64,000 nt of DNA from Parasponia andersonii (GCA_002914805.1 JXTB01000212.1:424933-488932), one strand, 5' to 3'; positions 30,652 to 43,089 are shown, counted from the stretch's first letter. The notes: generated by a model not told the origin, from the sequence alone. Translations and numbers: made by a program.

Positions 30652-30959
30652 TAGGGGGGTCGTTGTGTGGTAGGCACACCGTGGTCAAATCTTGCTGGGT
30701 GAAGGCGATGGGGGCGGTGGAGGCGTAGCTTTCACCTACCCTCAAATGGTTAACGGAATGTCCTATCCCCCTCAGGTGCTTCACCCTGTCCTCGATTTTT
30801 CTTAGGCACTTTTCCTTCTATTCCTGACCCTGGGCTGCTCGGGTCTGCCCACAATGGTCGACACTATCCTCAGGGCCTGGTCTCCTGACCTGGAGGCATG
30901 GGTCTGCTTGCCTTTGTCGGGCCTAGTGGCGTCTTCCCACAGCTGGATTCCGCCAGTCT

Positions 30960-31960
30960 TTATGTACTGCTTCAATTAGCCGGCATGAATCGCCACCATG
31001 ACCTGCGCGTAGAGGTTGTGGCAGTTGATGGTGTCATGTTCGTGATCTTTGTGAAAGTGGCAGTACCTATTCCTATTTTTCATGTGCTCAGGAACGTCGG
31101 AACTGGGTGAGTCTTTGAAAATGCCCCTGTCCTTGTTTTGGAGGTAGATCACATCGATCGGCATGTTGAGCTCGTACTTCGGCAGTGGGTCACGGGACAC
31201 CTTCTTCCTCTTACCGCCTTCTTGACTGCCCTGGGTGGGGCCTTCCTGTTTCAGAATCGGCCCTCGGTCTGGCACGGGCCTCTTTACCCCTTGCAGGGCC
31301 GGGGCTTATGTCGGCACTGTTGTTATCGCGGCGGATGCCTTAGGTGTTTTCTGGCGACTTTCCAACACCCTGAATACCCATTCTGATTTGGCCTGGACGT
31401 CTGCCATATCGTACAGAAGGTTCAAGAGTAGATGGTCTGATAGCATCGATCCTGGCTGCAGGCCCTTAACGAACGAGCTCGCAGCTTAGACCGAATCGGT
31501 ATTGTATACTAGAGACATCACCTCTAGAAAATGCATCAGGTATTCTTTCGGAGACTCGTTGACGGTTTGTTCTAGCCGGTCTAGGTCTCGCATGGTTTTC
31601 TGCTGCCTCCGGGCACCTGCGTACTGCTTCAAGAAAAGTTTCCAGAAATCTTCGAACCCGTTTATGGATTTCTCTGAGAGCTGTCTGAACCATAATAGGG
31701 CCGGTCCCGCCAGGGTTGTGGAGAAGACCTTGCAGGTTATAGCTTCGTCCATAGTTTCCAAGGCCATCTTCTGCTACAAATGATATATGTGATCGAGAGG
31801 GTCGGTTGTCCCCTTGAACGACCTGAAGGTTGGAGTAGTGAAGTCTCTCGGCTTGGGTTCCATCTAGATCTAATCGGCGAAGGCTGTTCGGCTGATCCCT
31901 CGCACAATTTGCTCAGCCAGGTCATTGGGGGTCTGGCTCTGATGGGCCCCAAGCCTCTTA
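30960..31960 (-). pseudogene. Gag of the Tat element
   Basis: ALLWFRQLSEKSINGFEDFW and the following KQYAGARRQQKTMRDLDRL and ESPKEYLMHFLEV are the retrotransposon gag core. Downstream YCHFHKDHEHDTINCHNL is the Tat-type zinc motif. Three or more in-frame stops (for example after YNTDSV near 31485 and after AIHAG near 30976) interrupt it. Confidence 0.88.
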
Positions 31961-32512
31961 CTCAGCTCTGCCATCATTTCTTGCTTCCAATTGAGAAGCA
32001 CACCTTCAAGGCTTTCTTAGTGTCTTCTGGCTTCCATCGCTCCAGCTCGGAATGGCCTTGTCCAGCTTTATTGCTCTCTCTGCATTCCTGATCGGGATGG
32101 GGCGAGCATTTCCCTTGGCGGTTGGCCCTCGGTCTCTTGTTGGACTTCTGCGTCGAAATCTTCCCTTCGCTCACTCCTGGCTTCGCTTGCCAGTAGCCCT
32201 TCGAGGCGGATGTTATCCCTGCGCACCTTTGCGACTTCATCTTTTAAGCCCATGACGACCTCGTGGTCAATCTCTGCTTTCCAGCTTACTTCTGCCAGTG
32301 CGGCAAGCATCTGGTCCAGCATTTGTCCAGTCCAGGCTGCGCTCCCCCGGAGCTTCCTTCAGCATCGGGTGGATTTCTGTCAGCGTTGGGACGTGTACTT
32401 CTGGTTGTCATTCTTGAAGGTGCCATCTTCCAATGCTATATGGCTTCTTGTTCGGGGAGAGTGCGATCATGAGACTCTGACTCTTCCTCTCGCACTCAAA
32501 GAAAAATAGTTT
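31961..32512 (-). other. Gag N-terminal and leader region of the Tat element
   Basis: Between the primer-binding site and the gag core. A frame with KAEIDHEVVMGLKDEVAKV suggests a coiled-coil N-terminal gag part, but it is broken and has no clear start. Confidence 0.5.
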
Positions 32513-32531
32513 TCCACAGACAGCGCCAAAC
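32513..32531 (-). other. Primer-binding site region of the Tat element
   Basis: Immediately inside the 5' LTR the minus strand reads GTTTGGCGCTGTCTGTGG, close to the TTTGGCGCCGTCTGTGG seen next to many Tat LTRs. Confidence 0.7.
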
Positions 32532-33359
32532 TATTGGAGCGGATTTCATCAACTGTCTACGTGTCTCTGAACTGCCGGTGTTGTATCCTCTAACTGTCCA
32601 CATGTCCTTGCTATCCCAAAGAGCTTTTGACTTCAGGCAGGCTCGGAGATGCGGAGGTGGCCACCTGCAAAGATTCTCCGATGCTTAAGTCAGATATTTA
32701 CTCCTGAAATTGAGTAGCAAAGATTCAGTTTTTTTCTGTATGAGTATGTCTTTTTTTTTGCTTATGAACTTTTAAATGTTTCTTTTTGTATGTGTACATG
32801 CCTCTCTTTTGGAGATGCATGGCTCATATATATATAATCCTGAAATTATGAACCTCTTGGTTCTCAATCTCAGGACCGATTATCTTTTTCCTCAATACTT
32901 TCTCCAGAGGTCACGGGCTGAGATTACCGTGATCCCTCCTGCATTGCTGTAGCCTAGTTTCTGCCGTCCCCTATGGCTCGAGTCTGTCAGGGGCGAGATT
33001 TGGATAAATCGCCGTTCTATCAGGACGGCTTGCTCCTTGCGCACACCTACTCAAGATCGCATTAAATGCTCTGTCTGGGTATGGAGCTGTGAGTTGCTTT
33101 CCATTATATTCTGATGGAAGACCCTTAGGGCTTCCGACCCCCAACTGTGAGGTAAGAATCGGACTGGGCCGAGTCCATCTAGGGTCTGGGATGGGCTCGG
33201 CCCTAACCTCGGACAACCCAATGGCTGATGTGGTACCACGTGCGACTCGCGTGACCTTTAGCTAGTCACTCTGGACACATGTCGGACGGTAGCCCTATTT
33301 GTGACATGTTCTGCTACTTGATTGTCCACGTAGTGTATGATTTGGGAACGAGTCTCACA
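32532..33359 (-). repeat. 5' LTR of the Tat element (828 bp)
   Basis: Homologous to 20991-21665, with an extra stretch of about 150 bp (about 32730-32895). It ends GAGTCTCACA in plus view, followed by the AGATG duplication. The inner terminal TG has become TA. Confidence 0.93.
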
Positions 33360-33364
33360 AGATG

Positions 33365-35020
33365 TAAACGAATTAAGTAAATATTAGACTTAATTTCTCA
33401 ACCAAAATTATTGGCGTGACAGTATTGAATTTATAAAGGTCTTCAAAATACGGGAAAAAAAAAGAGTTGAAAAAAAGCTAATATATGTTAATAAATTAAT
33501 TTATTGATTAAGTCGGAAAGTTCAATATAATAAATAATATATAAAGAATATGTATCAAGTAAGGCTCTTATTTTATGCAAATGTATATACAAAAAATAAT
33601 AAATAAACAGAAGAGCAATAACTGCCAAGTCTCAACGCAATGTCAATGGCCATAAAAAATCTCATGTAACTGTGGATAAAATTGATAAATAGGGAACAAC
33701 AATAAAACGTTTTAAGCTTCTACTACCGATTCATCTATCATCATTCACAAAAGCTATGTAAAAGTACCTTATTGACCCTCATATTTAGGACATAGAAGGA
33801 AAGAAAAAAAAGAAATTTTCTACCCCTAAAATAAATAAATTGCTTAATTTTGTTAAAATCCAAGAAAACAAAATTTTTTTTAAAAGAAAGCTAAGGATTT
33901 TAGTGGAAAGAAAAAAAACAGACGATTACCTGCTGTTCTACGTTTAGTATATATAATATATGGTATGTGAATATATATAGGAGCTTATAGAAATATGATT
34001 GGGTCAAATTTAAGTAAATATTTATTTGTCAAATATTATAGTAAATTATCTAGTATATATGTTTATATACTAAGTGTAAAATTTTACATATCAAGTATAA
34101 AAAATTATATACCTAGCCTATTTTAGTACAGTGACTGAAATTAGTAAATATATTTATCTTCTAAATGTAAAAATATATATATATATATTTATACATTTAA
34201 TTATAAAATTTAAAAAATAAAATCTATTTAATCGAATTAAAAATATTCATCCACCTAAATTTTTCATATATAATTATACGTGGGTCTCAAATATAGCATG
34301 TGAATATATAATTAATTAAAAATAAGCTTTATATAAGTATCATTACTCGAAGGAGAAGCACCAATACAAGTAGGAAGGAGGGACATTATGGCATGACAAG
34401 GGTCGGCGAGTGCCCCACAAATTTTGTCCTTTTTTTTTTTAATCTTTTAATTAGATTTTGTAAATTTACACATATGCCTCCCCTGCAACTCAATTTTGCA
34501 CTCCATGAATTAGTGATAGTTGTGTCATTTTAAAGCTTAATAGACTTCAATTTGGCCCAACTTCCTAAAAGCAATGATCATTTTAGAACCTAATTGGTGA
34601 AATCTAATAACTATCAGCCCTCTTATTTAGTCAGTATTGTCTCACGTCATTTTCTTCCTCTGTTTTTTTCTCTTAAATCGTTCTAATTGTTTTGGCTGGC
34701 CACTTGACCCTTGCAATCTTTACTAAACCCCAATTGTCTCTTGCTTTGAAAGGTACAAGATAAAACATTATTTTTTCTCATTGCTGCCCAATGACCCAAT
34801 CTATGTGCATGATATATGTCCATATATATATATATATTAATAGTAATAGTATTAATAATAGAAACATAAAATTTTGAAATTTTAAGAAAAATTCAACTAA
34901 GAAAAATTTAATTTTTAAGAATAAGTTAAAATGTATTATCTTATATTTTTGTGTTTTAATTTTGTACAAATATTTTATGCTATGCCAATAACAATCTTGA
35001 CTCCATCATTGAACACAAGT
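33365..35020. other. Intergenic, no gene recognised
   Basis: Very AT-rich, with scattered TA runs (for example 34165-34190 and 34822-34838). No coding similarity or structured repeat was seen. Confidence 0.6.
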
Positions 35021-35023
35021 ATC

Positions 35024-36110
35024 ATGTTGAGCACATAAGCATTGCTCACTATCGGTAACACTATTTTTTTTTTCAAGTACTTCACATCATTGATCATTTA
35101 TTCTATTAGTTAGAAAAATGGTCGAGCTAGCCAGGATGAAGTAATACGTACTTTCGCCTACAAGGTTCTAGTCCCTCGAACCAATAAGTTTACAAGATCT
35201 AAAAAGAAAGTTGCTAAAAAGATCAATTATTGTGACTAACATATTTATTGTTTCACACATATATATGAGTATGAGTTAAAAAGTGTCATGTTGAGCACAT
35301 AAGCATTGCTCAATATCAGTAACACTATTTTTTTTTTCAAGTACTTCACATCATTCATCATTTACTATATTAGTTAGAAAAATGATCGAGCTAGCCAGAA
35401 TGAAGTAATACGTATTTTTGCCCATAAGGTTCTAGTTCCCTGAACCAATAAATTTACAACGTCTAAAAAAAAAGTTGCTAAAAAAACCAATTATTGTGAC
35501 TAACATATTTATTATTTCGCATATATATGAGTATGATAATATCATCCTAACCGTCATATCGTTCAATGACTAACTTTTGTAGTGATTATTGGAGTTAAAT
35601 AATGCTAAATACTAACTATTATTTGTGAATTTTACATGGGGTCACAAAATGCAAATGTACATCATGATATATGCTAAAGACCATAAATTCCAAAAATTAT
35701 TGCTCAATATCGGTAACACTATTTTTTTTTTTTTCAAGTACTTCACATCATTGATCATTTACTGTATTAATTAGAAAAATATTCGAACTCACCAAGACGA
35801 AGTAATACGTACTTTCACCCATAAGGTTCTAGTATCCCGAACCAATAAGTTTACAACGTCTAAAAAGAAAGTTGCTAAAAGAACCAATTATTGTGACTAA
35901 CATATTTATTGTTTCACATATATATGAGTATGATAATATCATCCTAACTATCATAACCTTCAATGACCAACTTTTGTAGTGATTATTGGAGTTAAAAAGT
36001 GCTAAATGCTAACTATTATTTGTGCATTTTCATGGGGTCACACACCCACATGTACATCATGATATATGCTGAAGACCATAAATTCCCAAAATTAGCTTGT
36101 GTTGTATGCA
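35024..36110. repeat. Triplicated module of about 245 bp
   Basis: GAGCACATAAGCATTGCTCA...CGGTAACACTATTTTTTTTT recurs with TTGCTCA at about 35042, 35307 and 35700. Each copy continues through GAAGTAATACGTA, AGGTTCTAGT and TTATTGTGACTAACATATTT. Copies 2 and 3 also share a longer tail (GATTATTGGAGTTAAA to CATGATATATGCT), giving a 393-bp period. Confidence 0.88.
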
Positions 36111-36193
36111 ACTATCACTACCTAACTAAACTGCATTATCAAGTGTTAAATATAAACCGGAAAAAAAATTGTAAAAATATAAACATTAAAAAT

Positions 36194-36265
36194 CGCCGTT
36201 GCCGGGGATCGAACCCGGGTCACCCGCGTGACAGGCGGGAATACTCACCACTATACTACAACGAC
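36194..36265 (-). tRNA. tRNA-Asp(GUC)
   Basis: 72 nt on the minus strand, with a full cloverleaf: acceptor GTCGTTG pairs with CAACGGC, the anticodon GUC is at 36230-36232 in the loop CTGTCAC, and the T arm has GGTTCGATCCC (B box). No intron. A T5 Pol III terminator (36188-36192 in plus view as AAAAA) follows closely. It matches the usual plant nuclear tRNA-Asp and looks functional. Confidence 0.97.
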
Positions 36266-37204
36266 CTATTTTGAAAGAGGAACTGTTAACTAATTACTAA
36301 TATAACTTTTTTTTCCTTTGGTCAGAAAATAATTAATATGAGCAATGGCAAATATATACTTTTAAACTCATATAACCTACTTTGTTTTTTGCTTTTCTTT
36401 TCGCTGAATATAACCCACTTGTTTATGTTAATTTTTTTTTAAGCTTTTAGTTTTCCACCGTAGTAGTATACAATTTATTAAGCTTGTTTTATTCCTATTA
36501 ATAATAGGCACATGTTATTGGAATATAACCCGGAATGATGTAACACGTTACCAATACATTGTAGTTACACTCTTGAATACATCAACTCAAGAAACTGAAC
36601 TTGCAGATTTTGCTTCGGCTCCTTCTAGTTAAGGATCTTTCGGATAAGTTCAGTTAAGTTGACTAGCAATAAGAGAGTTAGTGTGCGCTAGTATTAATAC
36701 ATAAATAGAGCTAAGCTGTCTTCCTCTTCTTCGGGTATACATTAATTGCTCCTCTTTATCTTGTATAGATGGTAGTCCGGGCCCTCTCATTTTGTCGTTG
36801 ACCAACTAAACCTTTTTGACTCAGCATGTTGCATCTTTCGTCTAACTTATGTTACTTTTTGGTTCTCGATCAAATATGCTAAAGAAAATGTTTTCGACTC
36901 TAATGTATAACACACATCCTCTATTTTTTTTGAACTATAAAATGCAGTAAACTATATAGATATATACATATATACATATATATATTTTTTTTCAAATATT
37001 AAACTTTGCTAATGAGAAGCACGTGTCTCACACTTAACCATCGCTAGCTAGTAAGTATTACTAGTGTGCTGGTGTATGTAAGTACAGCTGACGAGCTTGA
37101 AATAAATTTATCTCCGCCACATAAATACTAAATTATCTATTACTGCTACAACCTCAACAGCGATATATTAATATTGAATATGACAATAAAATGAGAAGAC
37201 GAAA
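36266..37204. other. Intergenic, no gene recognised
   Basis: AT-rich. Nothing coding. A short TA/CA-rich microsatellite lies near 36958-36990. Confidence 0.55.
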
Positions 37205-37930
37205 CTGTAGTTCATGGTAGCAAAATAAACAGTGAACAGATTTCAAATTTCAGGAGACTGAGACTCTGATTTGGAGACCAAAAGTAAAATTAACCCTATT
37301 TAGAATTGAAAAGAAAATTGATTCTTTATTTAGTTCTTGAAGAATAAATAACTCAGGTTGTGGGTACGTAAGATTTAAATTTGAAAATGTTAAAGAGTGT
37401 GAGCATAACATGAACCAATCCACGTCTGTACATTAAGCATTATGGAGCTTGAAGCAAAATTATGCTCATTTGTCTAATACGATTTACGCGTAGTAGATGA
37501 ATAGTCGATGAATAGTCTCGTTTTGCTAAGTCCATCTCCATGAAACAGCCACGTTGTTTGGGCTGAGGCATCTCACTCTTTCACCATGCAACATCAAAAA
37601 ACGACTGATATGAGGACATGTTGGTCTTTCCGCAGGGATTTGTTGCACACGTGGGAGAAAAATATGGGTGAAACGTCACACTACTTCACTTTAGATTGTC
37701 ATATGAAGAGATTAACTAAACTCTTATTTAGCAATTCAAATGGCGTGCCTTCTTTCAGAAAATGTCCATGCCTGGAAATATCAAAATCCAATAGGAATTA
37801 TTACTAGTTCATTGGATTAAATGGACTAATACTAGCTAGCTAAAATGACAACCGCTGACGCTCTTTAGTACTTACATATCCGATAAGATTAAGGCCTTGT
37901 TTTTCTCGGGAAAAGCCTCCATTTGTTGAT
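37205..37930 (-). pseudogene. Receptor kinase fragment F: decayed exon 7, end of exon 6 and 3' flank
   Basis: On the minus strand, 37775-37435 matches the last exon of locus D (CATGGACAT, GGGCTGAGG, CATGGAGAT in context), with frameshifts. 37925-37870 matches the end of its exon 6. The 3' flank at 37205-37435 also matches the locus D 3' flank (44630-44850), including TTGGAGACCAAA and TTAACCCTATTT. It is a truncated segmental copy of the 3' end of a D-like gene and has no open frame of use. Confidence 0.8.
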
Positions 37931-38916
37931 GTAGGAGCCATCGTTTAACAAAGTAATGGTCGTAATCATATTCTGGTGTCGTTTGACATCCCCAATACGG
38001 TGCCGTTTCATCTTAAAGTTTTTATGCATGGTCTTTATTGTTTCCATAATAAGTCGTTAGAGCCTCTTTTGTCGGCTAGCTGAACAGATTGGGGATATTC
38101 GGGAGAAGATTCTGTCTTGAGAGGGTAACTTGGAAAATGAATTTTGTGAACTCTGTTTGTTGAATTGTAATTGATTGGAGGTAGAGCCTCCTTCTTCTTC
38201 TTAGAGAAGTTTTGATTATAGATCCTCTTCATCATTTGTCTTTCTACTTTACATTCTATTACCGATACATTGGCTTAACCTGATTGGTTACTATACCGGA
38301 AAATGTTTGTCATAAATGAGTAATACAGTAAATTATGACAATTTTGATGAGACAAGTCTTCTGTTTTATTTTAAAATTTTTAAGTTTCGATGAGGGGAGT
38401 CTCTCGAAAGGACGTAGGAAAAAAAAAAAAAAAAAAAGAAGAAAAAGACGAAAGAGCCAGCAATCATTTTTTTATATTATGTTTAAATATGTTATAATAT
38501 TATTATTTTGCCTCCAGATCAGAGCAAGTCCCTAAATTTATATATAATCACCTCAAGTGTTTCTGCTTTTGCTCTTATTTACTAGTCTTTATTCTAACCT
38601 GTTGTTTCCATCAAATGGAGAAAAGAAAAATATGTATAACGTATATAGATAGTCTACTGTATAGATTTGTTGACTTTAGACAACTTGAACAGTCCATAAA
38701 TGTCAAAACAAGATTTGGTGGGCTTTGAATTTGCTCCCGATAACATATACAAAACAAAACTATACAAGAATAGAAGTCTTGAATTGACTTACGTGACACC
38801 TCGTGAGAAAACCGGTACGAATACACGCCTAACAATAACCACCACACAAGCTTCCAATTCCAACTTTCACTCTATTATCTGGAAAAACAGAGAAAGAAAG
38901 AGAACACACAAAAACA
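37931..38916. other. Flank between fragment F and locus C
   Basis: No gene recognised. An A/AG-rich run at 38418-38450. The locus C promoter region begins around 38600, with an inverted copy of the conserved block at 38791-38805 (ACGTGACACCTCG). Confidence 0.5.
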
Positions 38917-41900
38917 ATGGCCCATCTTACTTTCATGCTTATGATTTTGTTTTTGGTCATTTGTACAGTTTCGTACGCAGTTGAACTTGGTACCATAACA
39001 CCATCCCAATCCATAGGTGATGGCACAACTATGGTTTCTGGACAAGGAAGGTTTGAGCTTGGCTTCTTTAGTCCAGGGAGTTCGAAGAATCGTTATTTGG
39101 GAATTTGGTATAAGAACATCCCAGTTCCAACTGTCGTTTGGGTCACAAACCGGTGTAACCCGATTAATGGTTCGTCTGGCTTGCTGACCTTGAACAACAC
39201 AGGCAATCTCGTGCTTTTGGACCAAAACAAGAGCGTTGTTTGGTCCACGAGGTTGTTGAAACAAGCCAAGAGACCAAAGTTAGAGCTTCTAGATTCTGGT
39301 AATCTTGTTGTAAGAGAGGAGGACGACACAAACTCGGAGAACTATTTGTGGCAAAGCTTTGACTATCCTTCGAATACGTTGTTACCAGGGATGAAACTCG
39401 GATGGGACCTGAGGACTGGTCTGAAACGGTTTGTGTCGTCGTGGAAGAACTGGGATGACCCTTGTTCTGGAGATTTCACTTGGGGGATTGAGATTGATAA
39501 GAAACCTCATGAGTTCCCAGAATCAGTTATGCGAAAGGGGAGTGTGGAGTTTTTTCGATCCGGGCCATGGAATGGCCTAACTTACAGTGGTGCTGCTTCT
39601 TTAAGGCCTAATCCTCTTTTCAATTACTCTGTCACAAGTAACGATGATGAAGTTTTTTACACTTACAACCTACTGAATAAGTCAGTGAACTCGAGAATAG
39701 TCATGAATGGAACCACTAGCACCTGGGACCGATCGATATGGATTGAAAGTGATCAAAGTTGGAAATCTTATTTTTCAATTCCTGCTGATCGTTGTGACAG
39801 CTACGGCCTCTGTGGAGCTTATGGAAATTGCATCATATCTAGCAGTCCAATCTGCCAATGCCTAAAGGGCTTCAAGCCCAAGTCTCAATTACAATGGAGT
39901 TCAATGGATTGGTCTCAAGGATGTCAGAGAAATAATCCTTTAAACTGCCCAAAAGACGGGTTTATTAAATTTTCGGGGTTAAAACTGCCAGATACTACAA
40001 ATTCATGGGTGAACAAAGATATGAACTTAAAGGAATGCAGGGGCAAATGCATGAGCAACTGTTCTTGTATGGCTTATTCAAACACAGATGTCAGAGGACA
40101 AGGCAGTGGCTGTGCTATCTGGTTTGATCATCTAATGGATATTAGACAAATTCCAGGAGGTGGTGGACAAGATCTATATATTCGTATGCCGGATTCGGAG
40201 CTAGGTATGTGCCTAATTTAGTCAGCAGCTATGTTTTGTTATATATATAATTGAGATATGCCATGAGTTCCGTTTTCTTTTTAATTTTATTTTGCCTTGA
40301 GCTGGCTAAGTTACTTTGATAACATTTTTTAACCATTTAAAAAAAAAGGAAAACATGGAGGTAAGGTGAAAAAAGCAGTAATGATTGTTGCAGCTGTCAT
40401 TGGAAGCGTTTCTGTGATGCTCTTACTCGGCTATTGCATTTACAGGAGGAGATGCTTGGAAGGTATTGGTTCCTCTTACTCTGTTTTATAATATAAGATG
40501 TAGCCTATTAGATTCTGAAATATGCTAAATCGTATTTACATGGGGTTGAAATTCTTTTCTAGACTTACAACTCAGTATAACCCAATTTAGCTTTTACGTA
40601 TAAACATGAACTTAGTATTAAATAGCCTCCTAATATGTACACATCCCTGTACTAGTCAGCCCCTGCACCACAACTGTACTAGCTATCACAACATGGGGTC
40701 CAAAATAGCCTCCTATTGGCTTCTAATTGGATAGGTCCTAATACTAAGTTATTTATTATTTTACAGAAGCTTGGATAATAGTTTCAATAGGAAGCCTGAT
40801 CTCTCTAAAACTCTTCTACTGAATTCCTCAAGGTTATTTATCTTCTGTCATATGGTTTCTTTACAGATAGAACTGAAACAATAACTCAAAATGGAGGCCA
40901 AGAGGAGGAAGACCTGGAGCTTCCATTGTTCAGTTTTTCTACAATTAATACTGCAACTGGCTACTTTTCAGTGAATAATAAGCTTGGAGAAGGTGGTTTT
41001 GGACCTGTATATAGAGTAAGCTTTTATCTCCACGGTTAAGAATGCTATGTAAAAATGAAACTGCTTGTGAACCCTTTTGTTACCCTGTCCAAAGGTGGTT
41101 TTGGACCTGTATATAGAGTAAGCTTTTATCTCCACGGTTAAGAATGCTATGTAAAATTGAAACTGTTTGTGAACCCTTTTGTTACCATGACATTTCAGGG
41201 TAAATTAGAAGACGGACAAGAAATTGCTGTAAAGAGGCTATCAATGAGTTCTGGACAAGGCATAAATGAGTTCAAAAATGAAGTAAAGCTAATTGCTAAG
41301 CTTCAACATCGAAATCTTGTAAAACTTCTTGGTTGCTGTATTCAAGGAGAAGAAAACTTGTTGGTTTATGAATATATGCCCAACAGAAGCCTTGACTCAT
41401 TCATTTACGGTCAGCAATTCTGTGAAACTTTTTGATCCTCCTATATCAATTTACTAAATGAAACTTTTTACACTACTGCCACTTTGATTCACTAGAAAGG
41501 TACATTTACCAGATCAAAAACAAGGAAAAATACTGGATTGGTTACAGCGCTTTCAAATTATTAGTGGAATTGCTCGGGGGCTTGTGTATCTCCACCAAGA
41601 TTCTAGATTGAGAATAATACATAGAGATCTAAAAGCAAGCAATGTTTTACTTGACAACGAGATGAATCCCAAGATTTCAGACTTCGGCTTGGCTAGGATA
41701 TTCGGAAGAGACCAGATAGAAGAGAGGACAAGCAGAGTAATAGGAACCTAGTGAGTAGTTTTATTTGCTTAAACTTATTATATGCAAATGAATATGGTAA
41801 CATTGTTCTAACAAAATAGTGACCTTAATTTTAGTGGCTACATGGCGCCAGAATATATTTCCGACGGGCTATTCTCAATAAAATCCGATGTCTTTAGCTT

Positions 41901-42382
41901 TGGTATATTGGTATTAGAGATTGTAAGTGGAAAGAAAAACAGAGGCTTTCCCCAAGAAAACCATGGTCTTACCCTCACCAAACATGTGAGTATCAAAAAG
42001 GTTCTAGTAGTACTATTGCATTTAATCCAATAAGCTATACTTGTGACTCATTTTGGACATTTGACATTTCCAGGCATGGACATTGGTGAAAGAAGGGAGA
42101 TCTTTGGAATTTCTTGATAAGTGCTTAATATCTTCATACGACAATCTAGATGAAATGTCACGTTGCATCCATATCGGTCTCCTATGCGTGCAACAAAGTC
42201 CTATGGATAGACCAAGTATGCCATCTGTTGTTTTGATGTTGGGTAGCCAGAGTGAGCTGCCTGAGCCCAAACCACCAGGCTATTTCATGGACATGGATAC
42301 AACAAAAGGAGACTATTCATCCACTAAACCCGACTCGTCTTTGACAAACAATATGAGCATATCACTGATCGAACCTCGATAA
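38917..42382 (+). CDS. G-type lectin S-receptor-like serine/threonine kinase, locus C (7 exons, 819 aa)
   Basis: Exons: 38917-40204, 40349-40462, 40867-41015, 41199-41409, 41513-41750, 41835-41985, 42074-42382. All junctions are GT-AG, the phases match the paralogs, and no stop interrupts 820 codons. Exon 1: signal peptide [19 protein letters not shown]-lectin, S-locus glycoprotein, and PAN Cys pattern [16 protein letters not shown]. Transmembrane exon: [20 protein letters not shown]. Kinase: GEGGFGPVY, Lys about 529, [14 protein letters not shown], then EYISDG. The exon 3 end and following intron are tandemly duplicated (102 bp), leaving two donor sites; use of the second would hit a stop. 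It is the only copy on the plus strand. Ectodomain type as locus A, kinase type as locus D. Confidence 0.94.
40990..41193 (+). repeat. 102-bp tandem duplication across the exon 3 donor of locus C
   Basis: AAGGTGGTTTTGGACCTGTA begins at 40990 and again at 41092. Each copy includes the last 26 coding bases of exon 3, GTAAGC, and about 75 bp of intron. The second exon piece lacks an acceptor. Confidence 0.95.
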
Positions 42383-42875
42383 AGCTTAATGTACCATCAT
42401 AACAAACTTGATGCATCAAAACCTAACATTAACAGAAAAATCTTATATTGTTCGTCTTTCCTTATCTAATTTCCAATAAATTTCAGATATGTTTTCGTCC
42501 AGAATAAATTTCACTTTGTCTTCATTGACTCCAATATGTTACTTCTCTATTACTAGCACAAGATATCCAAATAGACTAATTGAAAATTTTATGGAAACTT
42601 CAAAGAGAAGCGAAAAAAAAAAAAGATTTCCAAAAAGAATAATTGAATATTTTATGGATGCTTTAAATCAGATAAAAAAAAATGTATCACAAGATTTCGA
42701 AATATAAATTGAAATTTCATGGACACTTCAAAAAGAGGGAAAATATATTTGTAAGTCTTTAGAAAATGCAAAATGCAAAACAATATCAACAAAAGTAAAA
42801 AAGAAAAGTATCAATCGGTAGGCCTTTGGAAAATGCAAAACAATATTAATAGATTTGAAGAAAAATTTTTAATAT

Positions 42876-42922
42876 CGTCGCTGCCGGGGATCGAACCCCG
42901 GTCACCACTATACTACAACGAC
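42876..42922 (-). pseudogene. tRNA-Asp pseudogene lacking the anticodon arm
   Basis: 47 bp match the first and last parts of the intact gene at 36194-36265: acceptor GTCGTTGTAGTATAGTGGTGA and T arm GGTTCGATCCCCGGC. 25 bp covering the anticodon stem-loop are absent. The deletion ends fall in a TCACC direct repeat of the full gene. It cannot decode. Confidence 0.95.
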
Positions 42923-43089
42923 TTAACAAGAAGATTAGTATTTATTTATGTCACTTGTTTTCTCTTTAGTGGGAACAAGTATAGTAATGGTAGATGCATA
43001 ATCAAGAGTAGATTATACGCGGTACTCTAGACCAATGGCCAGACGCGGGTGAAGAGGAAGAGGGGCTGAGAGAGGAGGCTTGAGATTAC

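Larger units (their letters stand above)
20991..33359 (-). mobile_element. Full-length Tat-lineage Ty3/gypsy retrotransposon (12.4 kb)
   Basis: It is bounded by LTRs at 20991-21665 and 32532-33359 and by a perfect 5-bp duplication AGATG. Order on the minus strand: 5' LTR, primer-binding site, gag, protease, RT, RNase H, second RNase H, integrase, a 3' region with tandem repeats, an antisense gene, polypurine tract, 3' LTR. A second RNase H, a long 3' region and an antisense Transposase_28-like frame are marks of the Tat lineage. All reading frames are broken, so it cannot move on its own. It sits between receptor kinases B and C. Confidence 0.95.

Noticed and set aside
42876..42922. Functional second tRNA-Asp gene
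   Set aside because: The anticodon stem-loop is absent, so it cannot form a decoding tRNA.
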